Assembly: GCA_029865225.1 (NCBI GenBank)
Contig: JAOUHJ010000021.1
Span: forward strand, 1-48,841
Origin: Nitrospira sp.
Lineage (GTDB): Bacteria > Nitrospirota > Nitrospiria > Nitrospirales > Nitrospiraceae
Reading direction: 5' to 3'
DNA length: 48,841 nucleotides
Below, piece after piece: positions 1 to 8,336 of the stretch. Position numbers and translations under genes: made by a program. Positions within the stretch are counted from its first letter, which is position 1. Each line of letters begins with the position of its first letter. The notes under the pieces were generated by a model. That model saw nothing but the letters and a program-made list of their open reading frames with translations. It had not been told where the DNA came from and did not search any database.

Positions 1-2
1 CC

Positions 3-125
3 GCCATCGAAGATTACATGAACAACCACAATCAGAACCCGCGCGTGTTTGTCTGGACCGCATCTGTCGAGAGTATTATGGCCAAGATCGCCAAATGTAA
101 AGAAGCGTTGGACGCACTACACTAG
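3..125 (+). pseudogene. IS630-family transposase, C-terminal fragment (5' part outside window)
   Basis: The reading frame is open from the window edge to a TAG stop and encodes about 40 residues. The piece contains NPRVFVWTASVESIMAKI, which matches the usual end of IS630/Tc1-type transposases (a PFVWTA-like motif, then a helix with repeated Lys, and a stop shortly after). It differs in sequence from the IS630 element near 17.4-18.5 kb, so it is a different lineage. Whether the rest of the gene is intact cannot be seen here. Confidence 0.7.
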
Positions 126-284
126 GACGATGCCCAACCCCAGGACCACCAGTGCAAAATTGATTGTGAAGGCTTTACATCGGGCCATGAGATAGACCTG
201 GGCGAAATCAATTCAATGCGGTGATACTCCCCCTACACAACATTGCCAGGTACTGACCTTCCCACGGCTTGGTGGACACTTTGG

Positions 285-1151
285 TTACGCGACAGCCGCC
301 TGTGCTTCAAGCTCGGCGGGGGACTGATAGCCGAGGGTTGAGTGGCGGCGCTGCCGATTATAAAACACTTCGAGATATTCGAGGATCTCCTGCGTGGCCT
401 CTTCCCGCGTCTGATACTGGCGATGATGAATGAGTTCCCGCTTGAAGGTGCCAACGAAGCTCTCGACGCAGGCGTTGTCCCAGCAATTCCCTCGACGCGA
501 CATACTCCCCGAGATACCAGCAGCCCGCAGCTGTTGCCGGTAGGCCGTCGCCGCATACTGACTCCCGAGATCGGAATGGTGCAAGAGGTCGGGCTTCGGC
601 TGGCGCCGGTGGAGTCCCATCTGTTGTAAGGCGTGCGCTGTGAGCTCCCCCGTCAGCCGCGCCCCCATCGCCCACCCAATCACCGCCCGCGCATAGAGGT
701 CGCAGAGCACGGCCAGATAGAGCCAGCCTTCCCTTGTCCAGATAGAGGTGAGGTCGCCGGCCCACACCTGATTCGGGGCTGTGACGGTAAATTGCCGGTT
801 CGGGTGATTGGCGGCTACGGGAAAACGATGCGCCGAGTCCGTGGTGACGCGCCACTTCGAGACAGTCTTGGCCTGAAGATTGGCCTGACGCATGAGCCGC
901 GCCACACGATGTTTCCCAACCTGGTGTCCCTGTTCGCGGAGCGCTCGCCAGATCCGGGGACTGCCGTAGGTCTGGCGACTCTCCCAATGGAGGTGCTGAA
1001 TGTTGGTCAAGAGAGCCCGATTCGCCACCGATCGGGCACTCTCGGGCCGGGCCCGCCAGGCATAATACCCCGCCGCAGACACGGCTAAGGCGCGGCACAT
1101 CAGGCGGATCGGATCGTGGCGGTCGTGCTCCTGGATCACCCGGTATCTCAT
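285..1151 (-). CDS. IS3-family transposase OrfB (integrase core)
   Basis: The 288-residue protein carries the rve integrase fold of IS3 transposases. It has an HTH_21-like N-terminal region (TYGSPRIWRALREQG) and then a DDE triad: the Asp in VWAGDLTSIWT, the Asp in LLHHSDLGSQYA, and the Glu in DNACVESFVGTFKREL, followed by the YNRQRRHSTLGYQSPAE tail. Its ATG overlaps the orfA stop (ATGA), so translation is probably coupled or the two frames are fused by frameshifting. No A6G-type slippery run is visible just before the overlap; the T6 run in orfA lies a little further upstream. The product would cut and rejoin the element's ends. Confidence 0.93.
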   Translation of the reverse strand: MRYRVIQEHDRHDPIRLMCRALAVSAAGYYAWRARPESARSVANRALLTNIQHLHWESRQTYGSPRIWRALREQGHQVGKHRVARLMRQANLQAKTVSKWRVTTDSAHRFPVAANHPNRQFTVTAPNQVWAGDLTSIWTREGWLYLAVLCDLYARAVIGWAMGARLTGELTAHALQQMGLHRRQPKPDLLHHSDLGSQYAATAYRQQLRAAGISGSMSRRGNCWDNACVESFVGTFKRELIHHRQYQTREEATQEILEYLEVFYNRQRRHSTLGYQSPAELEAQAAVA

Positions 1152-1462
1152 CGCGACTCCTTCGCGAAGAACGCCGCCGCACGTCGTAAAAAATCCCGCT
1201 CTTGCTTCAGTACGGCATTTTCACGTCGCAACCGCGCGAGCTCCTCAAGTTCCGCACGCATCGCCTGGCGTGTGTGGCCCTGGCTCTCCGCCTGGTGCTG
1301 CTCGGCCCGCCAGCGGTACAGCAAATGGTCGGCAATGCCCAGATCCCTGGCCACTTGTGCAACAGGCTGTGCCGAGTCTCGTGCCAATCGCACGGCTTCG
1401 GCTTTAAATTCTTCCGTGTATCGCCGTCGGGTCTTGCTGGTCATGCTACCCTCCGAGTTCAT
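1148..1462 (-). CDS. IS3-family transposase OrfA (HTH protein)
   Basis: The 104-residue product has the HTH_Tnp_1 pattern RRRYTEEFKAEAVRLARD, then QVARDLGIADHLLYRWR, and a leucine-rich coiled coil near the C-terminus (LRRENAVLKQERDFLRRA). This is the usual OrfA layout. The ATG at 1462 has a strong ribosome site (AAGGAGG, 6 nt before). OrfA recognises the inverted repeats and pairs with OrfB. The frame ends in an ATGA overlap with orfB. Confidence 0.92.
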   Translation of the reverse strand: MNSEGSMTSKTRRRYTEEFKAEAVRLARDSAQPVAQVARDLGIADHLLYRWRAEQHQAESQGHTRQAMRAELEELARLRRENAVLKQERDFLRRAAAFFAKESR

Positions 1463-1691
1463 CCTGTGCCTCCTTATACAGGTGTCTCTGAAATCGGGGG
1501 AAGCTCATACTGACTCAGGGGAACGCCGGATATGCAGAAGGCATAGAGATCGAAATGCGGAGAAACCATCTCCCTCAATTAACAAGCCGGAGAATTCTCA
1601 CTTTGACCTGCAATCCTCATGGACCCATTTAGGAATGCTGGGACGTTCTTTGTTCGATCTAACAGGAGTTGGTGACTTCAGCACATTGGAT

Positions 1692-1844
1692 CTAAAACAA
1701 CGTGTAGATGAAGGGCGCCACCGCGGACCCTTGCGTCAACACAATCAAGGTGCCAAACAAAAGCAGAACGACGAGAATCGGCAACAACCAGAACTTTTTC
1801 CGTTCTTTCATAAAGGCCCACAATTCCATCAGAAAGCTGCCCAT
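1692..1844 (-). CDS. DUF5989 family small membrane protein
   Basis: This 50-residue gene is short and easy to miss. The translation begins MGSFLMELWAFMKERKKF and continues with a hydrophobic helix (about residues 19-38, LLPILVVLLLFGTLIVL) and a short tail ending PFIYTLF. This is the form of the DUF5989 family: an amphipathic LWxFMKERKKFW start plus one membrane span. It starts 22 bp after the SxtJ gene, which itself follows the carbamoyltransferase, with GGAGG about 4 nt before the ATG. DUF5989 and SxtJ proteins commonly accompany NodU/CmcH-type carbamoyltransferases. The biochemical role is unknown; an accessory or membrane anchor for the carbamoylation step is inferred from position only. 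Confidence 0.85.
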   Translation of the reverse strand: MGSFLMELWAFMKERKKFWLLPILVVLLLFGTLIVLTQGSAVAPFIYTLF

Positions 1845-1866
1845 ACTTCCTCCGTTTGGGGATCTC

Positions 1867-2271
1867 CTAAAACTGGTTGCGCATGTGGTGACGAGGCCGA
1901 ACGGATCGGATAACGCGATAGGTATCGACCTTTCCCCCGACGGCGCGACGCATGGGATCTTTGCCCATCAGCCGCATGACAATCCCCATAGGGGTAATGA
2001 GAAGATAATAAATGATTCCAAGGATAATCCTCGTGTTGATCGAGCCCAGCACATGACCGATCTTCATCCATCCACGGTGAACCTGCTTCAAGTACAGTGG
2101 GGCAATCGCCCCCAAGACAATGAGCAAGCAACCCAGAATCATGGCCCACAGGCGAGGCGACTCTCCTCGGAACACGGTCGGCCACAGACCGATCACCGAA
2201 AAGACGCCACCGACGATGAAACCGAATTGTCGCAACTCTTTTGGTGTAGGCTGCTGAGAGGGCGTATTCAT
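1867..2271 (-). CDS. SxtJ family membrane protein
   Basis: The 134-residue protein is hydrophobic, with about three predicted membrane segments (residues roughly 13-34, 40-61 and 78-103, the last containing IILGIIYYLLITPMGIVMR). The pattern of GxIxPLYLKQ, then W-x-x-x-G, then the ITPMG-x-x-MRLMGKDP signature is that of the SxtJ family, named after a gene in the saxitoxin cluster. It begins 11 bp after the carbamoyltransferase stop and is followed by the DUF5989 gene, so the three are almost certainly co-transcribed. Function is not established; membrane association of the carbamoylation step is a reasonable guess. Confidence 0.85.
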   Translation of the reverse strand: MNTPSQQPTPKELRQFGFIVGGVFSVIGLWPTVFRGESPRLWAMILGCLLIVLGAIAPLYLKQVHRGWMKIGHVLGSINTRIILGIIYYLLITPMGIVMRLMGKDPMRRAVGGKVDTYRVIRSVRPRHHMRNQF

Positions 2272-2282
2272 TGATTACTTTC

Positions 2283-4127
2283 CTAATCAAGCTCAAATTC
2301 TTGTTGCCAGTTGGTGTCTTTCTCCAGCGGCTTCTGTTGCGTCTTATAGAGAACACAATTCTCCAGCACCAGCACATCCATTTCGGTCCGCATGAAACAC
2401 CGATAAGCATCCTCGGGCGTGGATACGATTGGTTCCCCGCGAACGTTAAAGGACGTGTTGACCAGAACGGGATAGTTGGTTTGGGCTTCGAATGCCTTGA
2501 GCAGACGATAGTATCGAGGATTGGTCTCCTCATGAACGGTCTGAATCCTGGCTGAATAATCCAGATGGGTCACAGCGGGGATGTCAGAGCGAGGTACGTT
2601 GAGCAAATCAATTCCCCAAAGACCAGTGTGGTCGGCAGGCAGCGGGAGACGTCGTTTCTCCTGCACCGGCGCCACCAGCAGCATATAGGGGCTGTCCGTA
2701 TTCATGTCAAAGAAGTCGGCGACTCGCTCTCGCAGAACTGAAGGAGCGAACGGCCGGAACGACTCACGATATTTGATCTTCAGGTTCATCACCGACTGCA
2801 TCTTCGTGTTGCGGGCATCACCGAGGATACTTCGACCACCCAGTGCCCGCGGCCCAAACTCCATCCTCCCCTGCAACCACCCCACCACCTTTCCCTCTGC
2901 CAGGTCCTTCGCCACGCGATCAAAGAGTACCTCATCGTCGAGCAATTCGTACGGCGCATCGGCTTGTTTGAGGAATTGTTCAATTTCGGCGTTGGTGTGC
3001 CTCGGCCCCAAATAACTCCCCTTCATCTGGTCAATGCCGGTAGCGCGCCTCGGCTGATTCTCATACCCATGCCATGCTGCCAGAGCCGCACCAACCGCAC
3101 CACCCGCGTCGCCTGCAGCCGGCTGAATCCAAATCCCTTTGAAGGGACCTTCTCGCAAGATCCGCCCATTACCCACACAATTCAGCGCAACTCCGCCAGC
3201 CATGCAGAGATAGTCGATCCCAGTTTCACGATGCAAGGTCTTGGTCACACGAAGCATGACCTCTTCTGTCACTTCCTGTATGGAACGGGCCAGATCCATC
3301 TCGCGCTGAGTCAATTTGCTCTCTGGTTTACGCGGTGGACCACCGAACACCTTATTGAACTTGTCGCCCGTCATTGTTAGTCCTGTACAGTAGTTGAAAT
3401 AGTCCATATTCAACCGGAATGTCCCATCAGGCTTCAGGTCGAGTACATGATCATAGATCGCCTTGACATACTTTGGCTCACCATAGGGCGCCAGGCCCAT
3501 CACCTTATATTCGCCGGAATTGACCCTGAAACCAGTGTAGTACGTGAAGGCTGAATACAGAAGACCCAAGGAATGAGGGAAGGGAATTTCCCAGAGTGGA
3601 GTCAAGGAGTTGCCATCACCGAGCCATGCGGACGTCGTTGCCCATTCGCCTACGCCATCCATACATATCACAACCGCCTTGTCATAGGGCGACGGATAGA
3701 ACGCGGACGCTGCATGCGACTCATGGTGTTCACCAAACAGCAGTTGAGGCAACTCCGACTGCTTCATCCCTGGCGCCAACGCGATGAATTCCTTGGCAAG
3801 GAGGTTTCGGAGCAACAGCTTTTCCTTGAGCCACACCGGCATGGCTGCCACGAATGACTGCAGTCCTCTCGGAGCAAATGCCAGGTAGGTTTCGAGTAAA
3901 CGCTCAAACTTTACAAGTGGTTTATCATAGAACACGATATGGCGAAGATCTCCAAGCGCGATTCCTCCCTCTTTCAAACAGTATCTCACCGCCTGAGAAG
4001 GGAACCCCGGGTCATGTTTTTTCCGGGTGAACCGTTCCTCCTGAGCCGCAGCAATGATCTCTCCGTCGCGAATCAGGCAGGCGGCACTGTCATGATAAAA
4101 AGCTGAAATCCCAAGGATATTGCTCAC
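2283..4127 (-). CDS. NodU/CmcH-family carbamoyltransferase
   Basis: The product (614 aa) would transfer a carbamoyl group from carbamoyl phosphate to a sugar hydroxyl, using ATP. Family marks are visible: an N-terminal Kae1-like part beginning SNILGISAFYHDSAACLI with EERFTRKKHD, the metal-binding HHESHAASAF, then GRMEFGPRALGGRSIL and NTSFNVRGEPIV near residue 557. I chose the GTG at 4127 because GGGGAGAA lies just before it and the family normally starts right at this ILGI sequence; an upstream ATG at 4196 would add 23 unrelated residues. It heads the carbamoyltransferase-SxtJ-DUF5989 set and most likely decorates the polysaccharide made by this locus. Confidence 0.93.
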   Translation of the reverse strand: MSNILGISAFYHDSAACLIRDGEIIAAAQEERFTRKKHDPGFPSQAVRYCLKEGGIALGDLRHIVFYDKPLVKFERLLETYLAFAPRGLQSFVAAMPVWLKEKLLLRNLLAKEFIALAPGMKQSELPQLLFGEHHESHAASAFYPSPYDKAVVICMDGVGEWATTSAWLGDGNSLTPLWEIPFPHSLGLLYSAFTYYTGFRVNSGEYKVMGLAPYGEPKYVKAIYDHVLDLKPDGTFRLNMDYFNYCTGLTMTGDKFNKVFGGPPRKPESKLTQREMDLARSIQEVTEEVMLRVTKTLHRETGIDYLCMAGGVALNCVGNGRILREGPFKGIWIQPAAGDAGGAVGAALAAWHGYENQPRRATGIDQMKGSYLGPRHTNAEIEQFLKQADAPYELLDDEVLFDRVAKDLAEGKVVGWLQGRMEFGPRALGGRSILGDARNTKMQSVMNLKIKYRESFRPFAPSVLRERVADFFDMNTDSPYMLLVAPVQEKRRLPLPADHTGLWGIDLLNVPRSDIPAVTHLDYSARIQTVHEETNPRYYRLLKAFEAQTNYPVLVNTSFNVRGEPIVSTPEDAYRCFMRTEMDVLVLENCVLYKTQQKPLEKDTNWQQEFELD

Positions 4128-4208
4128 AATGTTCTCCCCTGGTAAAGCGAATCCACCGCGACTAATGTAGGCTGAAGAATTATAACCGTTCAACAAATAT
4201 GTTAGGAT

Positions 4209-5255
4209 TTATCTAGACAGCGGAACAGCGAGCGGATCAAGAGGTTCGCCTTTCCGCAGAATCAGGAAGTCGAGAAGTCCCTTCAAGTATCCTATCCCAT
4301 AACTGATATGAATAAGAGGAAAAACTACCACCGACCAAAGGCCACAACGGACATCTCGCTCAAACGCGGCATGAAAAGCGACAATAACATCTAGCACGAC
4401 ATAAGCTGTGACTATGGCGCCAAAGAGAACCCTCGCGGTAGAAGACCAATGAGCGAGGGAGGCCGTGAGGACGAGGGACATAACAAAGGTTGCGGGAACC
4501 AGTTGCCGTGCAGTCATCACAGCGCCGATTCTTCGCACAGCAAGCGGTTTAAAGTAACCGTACTGGTAATACATGGCCCAAACTTTTCCTAGGGATTCTC
4601 TAGCCGTATAGAATGATACAATCTCCGGCACGAGCAAGATGCGGCCTCCATGCTTAATGAGCCGATGATTCAACTCGTCATCCTGATTACGCACCAGCGC
4701 TTCATCGTATAGCCCGATCTTGTCAAACACCTCTCTCCTGTAACATCCGAAGGGAACCGTATCGACCCATTTGGGTGCGGTGGCTCCAATTCTAAAGTGA
4801 GAGTCTCCCACACCCCATGGATGAGAAAGGGCAAAAGCGATCGCATGCGCCTTTGCACTTTGATTGGCGGGTCGCGTCGCACAGACTCCACCAACATTAT
4901 CGGCTTTACTCCGTTCGATCCACTCAACTAACTTTGAGACGTAATCGGGAGGATACACGGTGTGAGCATCCATCCGGATCACGATTTTTCCTGCTGCAGA
5001 TCGAATTCCCACATTCATACCTGCCGGAGTAATTCTGCGGGCATTAGTGAGCAGTCTGATCCACGGATGGCGCGCACAGAACTCACGAACTATTTCGATC
5101 GTTCCATCGTCACTCTGCCCATCCACTACCAATAATTCGAGTTTGCCTTTGGGAAAGTCGCTCGTGACAACTGATTCCAGACACAAACGAATACTCTTCG
5201 CCTCATTGCGGCAAGGTAGGATGATGGAAACAACGAGAGATTCTTGATTACTCAT
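4209..5255 (-). CDS. Family 2 glycosyltransferase with C-terminal membrane segments
   Basis: The 348-residue protein starts with a GT-A fold: VSIILPCRNEAKSIRLCLES, LLVVDGQSDDGT, and the metal-binding Asp region VIRMDAHTVYPPDYV. The acceptor-side acidic motif RNQDDELNHRL follows. Its last third holds about three hydrophobic segments (for example FVMSLVLTASLAHW and LFGAIVTAYVVLDVIVAF), as in ExoA-like enzymes that extend lipid-linked sugars at the inner membrane. The ATG at 5255 has GGGAG about 10 nt upstream; the ATG eight codons earlier lacks a ribosome site. The sugar and linkage cannot be told. It lies 81 bp upstream of the carbamoyltransferase start. Confidence 0.9.
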   Translation of the reverse strand: MSNQESLVVSIILPCRNEAKSIRLCLESVVTSDFPKGKLELLVVDGQSDDGTIEIVREFCARHPWIRLLTNARRITPAGMNVGIRSAAGKIVIRMDAHTVYPPDYVSKLVEWIERSKADNVGGVCATRPANQSAKAHAIAFALSHPWGVGDSHFRIGATAPKWVDTVPFGCYRREVFDKIGLYDEALVRNQDDELNHRLIKHGGRILLVPEIVSFYTARESLGKVWAMYYQYGYFKPLAVRRIGAVMTARQLVPATFVMSLVLTASLAHWSSTARVLFGAIVTAYVVLDVIVAFHAAFERDVRCGLWSVVVFPLIHISYGIGYLKGLLDFLILRKGEPLDPLAVPLSR

Positions 5256-5275
5256 CTTGTGCTGCTCCCCATTTG

Positions 5276-5600
5276 TCAAGCGGCTACGAACTGAGTGCTG
5301 GTGCAGAGGTGTTGTTGTTCAACCTTACCCTGCATCCGATACCCAAACGATGAATGCGGAATCTGGTGTTGTACCAGTCGATCCGCGCCGTCAGTACACG
5401 CTCTAACTCCTCCGGACTCGTCAGCCCCTGAAGCGAGTAGCGTTCCCCTTTGAGCGTCCACATGACCTGTTCACTACCGGCGTTCCCTTTCGGATTGTTG
5501 CCGCTCGAAAACACTTACATGATCCGAGCGTGACACGGACCTTCATAAAGGCGACGGAGGCTGGCTGACAGCTGTTATCCCTCATCTCGTTCAGAAGCAC
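5276..5600 (-). pseudogene. IS3-family transposase relic, multiply frameshifted
   Basis: Pieces of an IS3-type OrfB are spread over at least three frames. One frame reads MRDNSCQPASVAFMKVRVTL, the next NNPKGNAGSEQVMWTLKGER then SPEELERVLTARIDWYNTRF, and a third continues IPHSSFGYRMQG. In an intact IS3 transposase these join as one stretch (NNPKGNAxTERVxRTLKEE ... WIxxYNxxYxHSALGY). The frame changes fall near 5500-5520 and near 5350. No terminal repeats were recognised. It is dead debris between a GT2 and a methyltransferase gene and marks an old insertion point in the locus. Confidence 0.75.
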
Positions 5601-5700
5601 ACTGCCACGCAATCCAGAAAGTAATTATATTCGCGTGAAGCGGCTCTTCTGAATCCAGTTTAATTCGCTGAGCCTCCGATTTGTTCGCAATCATACTGCT

Positions 5701-6402
5701 CTACTTGCGAATAAACCCTAAATAATGAGTATCGAACAATTTCAGTTTTTCGAGCGCATAACAAAGCAACCAGGAGCGGGGAGCAATTAATCGTACCAGT
5801 GGAGGAGCCAACGTTATCCGTCGCAGTTCAATCTGGCAGCCAGGGAATAGTTGGCGTAAGGCATTTTTGTCGATCCCCTTGACATTCTTGTTCCTAGGAT
5901 CCCTAACGAAAAAATCGTACCAGATGATAAAACCATCGTCCTTAAGAACGCGCAACATCTCAGAGGCTACTTGCTGCTTCATATTTGAATCGAGAATGGA
6001 CGAAAATACTACGAACTGAGTCACCACGTCGAAAGACCGATCGGAAAAGTCAAGTTTCTCAGCACTACCACACTTCAAGCGAATGCCCGCAGGACAACTA
6101 CGCCTGGCAGCATCAATACGCCATTCAAGAAGATCAACACCTGCCAGATTTTCTGGTGCCGCCCCTAGTTTTAAGAACTCCTGAATCCAACTGCCTGAAC
6201 CGCAACCTATATCAAGAATAGCTTTTCCTTCAAGCGAGTCGATACCGCTCTTACTCAACAAAATAAGCAGTGCGCGCTCTACCTCTTGCACCATATATAG
6301 GTGTCCTTTATTGAACCAGGAATATAACCCTCCTTTGTCTATTCGGCGTCTCTCATAGACCTCCTGAATCCGACTCTCTTCAGACATCACAGTCTCACCC
6401 AC
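5701..6402 (-). CDS. Class I SAM-dependent methyltransferase
   Basis: The 233-residue product has motif I ILDIGCGSGSW (about residues 64-74), the acidic residue of motif II in LAGVDLLEWRI, a Methyltransf_11-type SAEKLDFSDRSFDVVTQFVV, and motif LRVLKDDGFIIWYDFF. The C-terminal part carries variable acceptor-side sequence. The substrate is unknown; in this context a sugar or lipid-linked sugar is likely. The start may be M1 or M6 (MSEESRI). Its base composition looks more AT-rich than the export genes further right. It stands alone between a relic IS3 transposase and an 800-bp gene-poor stretch, so it may be a later arrival. Confidence 0.85.
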   Translation of the reverse strand: MGETVMSEESRIQEVYERRRIDKGGLYSWFNKGHLYMVQEVERALLILLSKSGIDSLEGKAILDIGCGSGSWIQEFLKLGAAPENLAGVDLLEWRIDAARRSCPAGIRLKCGSAEKLDFSDRSFDVVTQFVVFSSILDSNMKQQVASEMLRVLKDDGFIIWYDFFVRDPRNKNVKGIDKNALRQLFPGCQIELRRITLAPPLVRLIAPRSWLLCYALEKLKLFDTHYLGFIRK

Positions 6403-7196
6403 ACAACAAGGATCACGTTAGCCCCAGCACCCTCTGATGGTTAGACCTAACTTTCGTTCAGTTATGGCACTACCGCTAGCTGCAGGGCAAAAGTTAATTG
6501 ATTTTTGGCTGTAACAGTTCACGCTCTTCCCTAGGAGCATCTAATAGATGCGACTGCTGAACCTTAGCACGGCACAATCAAGATACAGAACCGGCACACA
6601 GGGACGAGAGAGCTGCAGGTGCAAGAGTTTCTTTCGCTCTTTCATGAGCCCAGAATTTCACATAAACTTGCTGATGGTGTTATTCCTTTGATCAAAGGCA
6701 AGTAGTAATTGCTTCGTCAGAAGTACGCGACTTAGGACGGCGACGGTCTCTCCATCGACTACGGCGCAGTTATTCAGTCGCGCAACAGGTGAAGCCCAGT
6801 CATAGCCACAGGATAGAGAAGAACTAATAGGATCGTAGGAATCACTGTTGGCCGCAGGTTTTTCCAAGCATGCCAGATCAACCTCGTGTAAGGAGCGATG
6901 CCATTGGCACACAGCACAAACTCCTTGAAGCAATACCAGACAAACAGAAATCGTTCTAGTCAACACACTCACATTTATCTGTAAAATGGGAAAGAGCATT
7001 TGTCATTGATATGAATAAGCATCGCAGCAATTGAAATACAAAGCAAAGGCTAGAGAGTCGGTGAACAGTTCATGACCCATAGACAGACAATTGTACGAGG
7101 AGGTTCCTGATAACACGTATTCGAACTCATATGAAACCGCAGAACGGTGAGTCCACTACTCCCTTACCAATAATACTAAGAATCTTCAGAAAGCAG
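6403..7196. other. Gene-poor intergenic stretch (about 790 bp)
   Basis: No convincing gene was found. One minus-strand open frame at 6658-6999 (113 codons) begins with a hydrophobic stretch (TISVCLVLLQGVCAV) that could pass for a signal peptide. It has no ribosome site and no family likeness I recognise, and it sits among degraded DNA. No strong terminator hairpin or sigma-54 site was seen. The stretch separates a GT4 gene and a methyltransferase gene of the same orientation, so the operon is probably interrupted here. Confidence 0.5.
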
Positions 7197-8336
7197 TCAC
7201 TTGCGTCTTGCTATCATTTGCTTGTATAGCAGCCCGACCTTTTCGCTCCACTGATCTATCGAATAATTTTCAATGACGTGCTCCCTGTTTGTAAGACCAA
7301 GGAATTGCTTTTCATCCGATGACAATCCAACGGATTGTTCCATCAGATTAGCAAGCATCTTCCAGTTCTCGGAAGGGTACAACCAGACTCCTTTCGAACG
7401 GCCGTAGGTCTGACGGACGGGGACTATATCCGAGCACAGAATTAGCTTTTCCGTTGCCATAGCTTCAATCACAGCATACCCAAACCCCTCACTTCGACTT
7501 GCTGAAACAAATATATCGACACCCTTTACAAGGATAGAAAAGTCTTCGACAGGATCAATCACGCGAAGCGACTCACCAAGCTTGGAGACACAAGACAAAT
7601 GTGATACAAATTCCCTCGTTCTATCTCTGCCCACGACAAGGAATTTGCAATGCTTATACTTTCTACCTATCTCCTCTGCCGCCCTGCAGAAAACATCGAC
7701 GCCCTTTACTAGCGGACTCCACCCCAGAAGCATGAAAACCAAGTCTTCCCTTGAGATTCCGAGATCTTTCCGCACTTCAAGGTAGATTTCATGCTTGTTT
7801 AGAAAACGGTCGGTGTTAACGCCATTATAGATTAAGATGGATTTCCCTGGCGCCAGCCCCGCGTCCGTAATGTCCCTAAATACGCCGTCTCCAACTGCGA
7901 TACAGTGATCCCCCAAGAGGTTGAACAGCAACCTAATCTTCAAGGCATCCTTGATACGCTGCTTGACACTACGTCCGGATCGGGAATGGTAATGCCAAAC
8001 AATTCCGGCATTCTTGAATGCCACGAACTTGAGAAGAACGGTCGTCAGATCAAAAAAGTAAAAATGACTATGCAGGACAAGAGGTTCACGATCTGACAGC
8101 AGACTACGAACTTGCCCCACGACATTCCTTTTGTGGGGAATGAAGCCATACCCTACCCCCTCTTCATCCAGCTTCGACAACCAGCTCCTGTTCCTCGCCC
8201 TATCTGGAAATACACAGAACGTGGCGATCTGTAATTTGTCACGACAATATCGGCTCAAAAACAAGAGTGATTCGATAAATGCCCCACCATATTCTGAGCC
8301 GTAGTCACAAATGTGGCAAATGATCGGAGCTCTCAT
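7197..8336 (-). CDS. GT4-family glycosyltransferase
   Basis: The 379-residue protein has the two-domain GT-B plan. The N-terminal domain opens ICHICDYGSEYGGAFIESL, with a VLHSHFYFFD strand; the linker region reads LIYNGVNTDRF; the C-terminal domain has LLGWSPLVKGVDVFC and the nucleotide-sugar motif SRSEGFGYAVIEAMA (E-x7-E type). It transfers a sugar from a nucleotide donor with retention of configuration, probably in the cytoplasm during repeat-unit assembly. The ATG at 8336 has only a moderate upstream GAGTG. It is bordered on both sides by long gaps and so is probably a separate transcription unit. Confidence 0.9.
   Translation of the reverse strand: MRAPIICHICDYGSEYGGAFIESLLFLSRYCRDKLQIATFCVFPDRARNRSWLSKLDEEGVGYGFIPHKRNVVGQVRSLLSDREPLVLHSHFYFFDLTTVLLKFVAFKNAGIVWHYHSRSGRSVKQRIKDALKIRLLFNLLGDHCIAVGDGVFRDITDAGLAPGKSILIYNGVNTDRFLNKHEIYLEVRKDLGISREDLVFMLLGWSPLVKGVDVFCRAAEEIGRKYKHCKFLVVGRDRTREFVSHLSCVSKLGESLRVIDPVEDFSILVKGVDIFVSASRSEGFGYAVIEAMATEKLILCSDIVPVRQTYGRSKGVWLYPSENWKMLANLMEQSVGLSSDEKQFLGLTNREHVIENYSIDQWSEKVGLLYKQMIARRK

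Larger units (their letters stand above)
254..1507 (-). mobile_element. Complete IS3-family insertion sequence
   Basis: The element is 1254 bp long. Its ends form imperfect inverted repeats of about 26 bp: TGACCTTCCCACGGCTTGG at 254 on the plus strand against TGAGCTTCCCCCGATTTCA read inward from 1507 on the minus strand, with about 17 of 26 positions matching. A 3-bp direct repeat TAC flanks it (251-253 and 1508-1510), as expected for IS3-type transposition. Both transposase reading frames inside are uninterrupted, so the copy looks young and possibly still active. It sits just downstream of the small DUF5989 gene, at the far end of the polysaccharide locus. Confidence 0.9.

Noticed and set aside
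358-1182. A second long minus-strand frame inside the IS3 element
   Set aside because: It is an out-of-frame shadow of orfB with a proline/serine/arginine-rich translation; the DDE motifs are in the other frame.
6658-6999. A 113-codon minus-strand open frame with a hydrophobic N-terminus
   Set aside because: It has no ribosome site, no recognised family, and odd composition in a gene-poor, decayed stretch.
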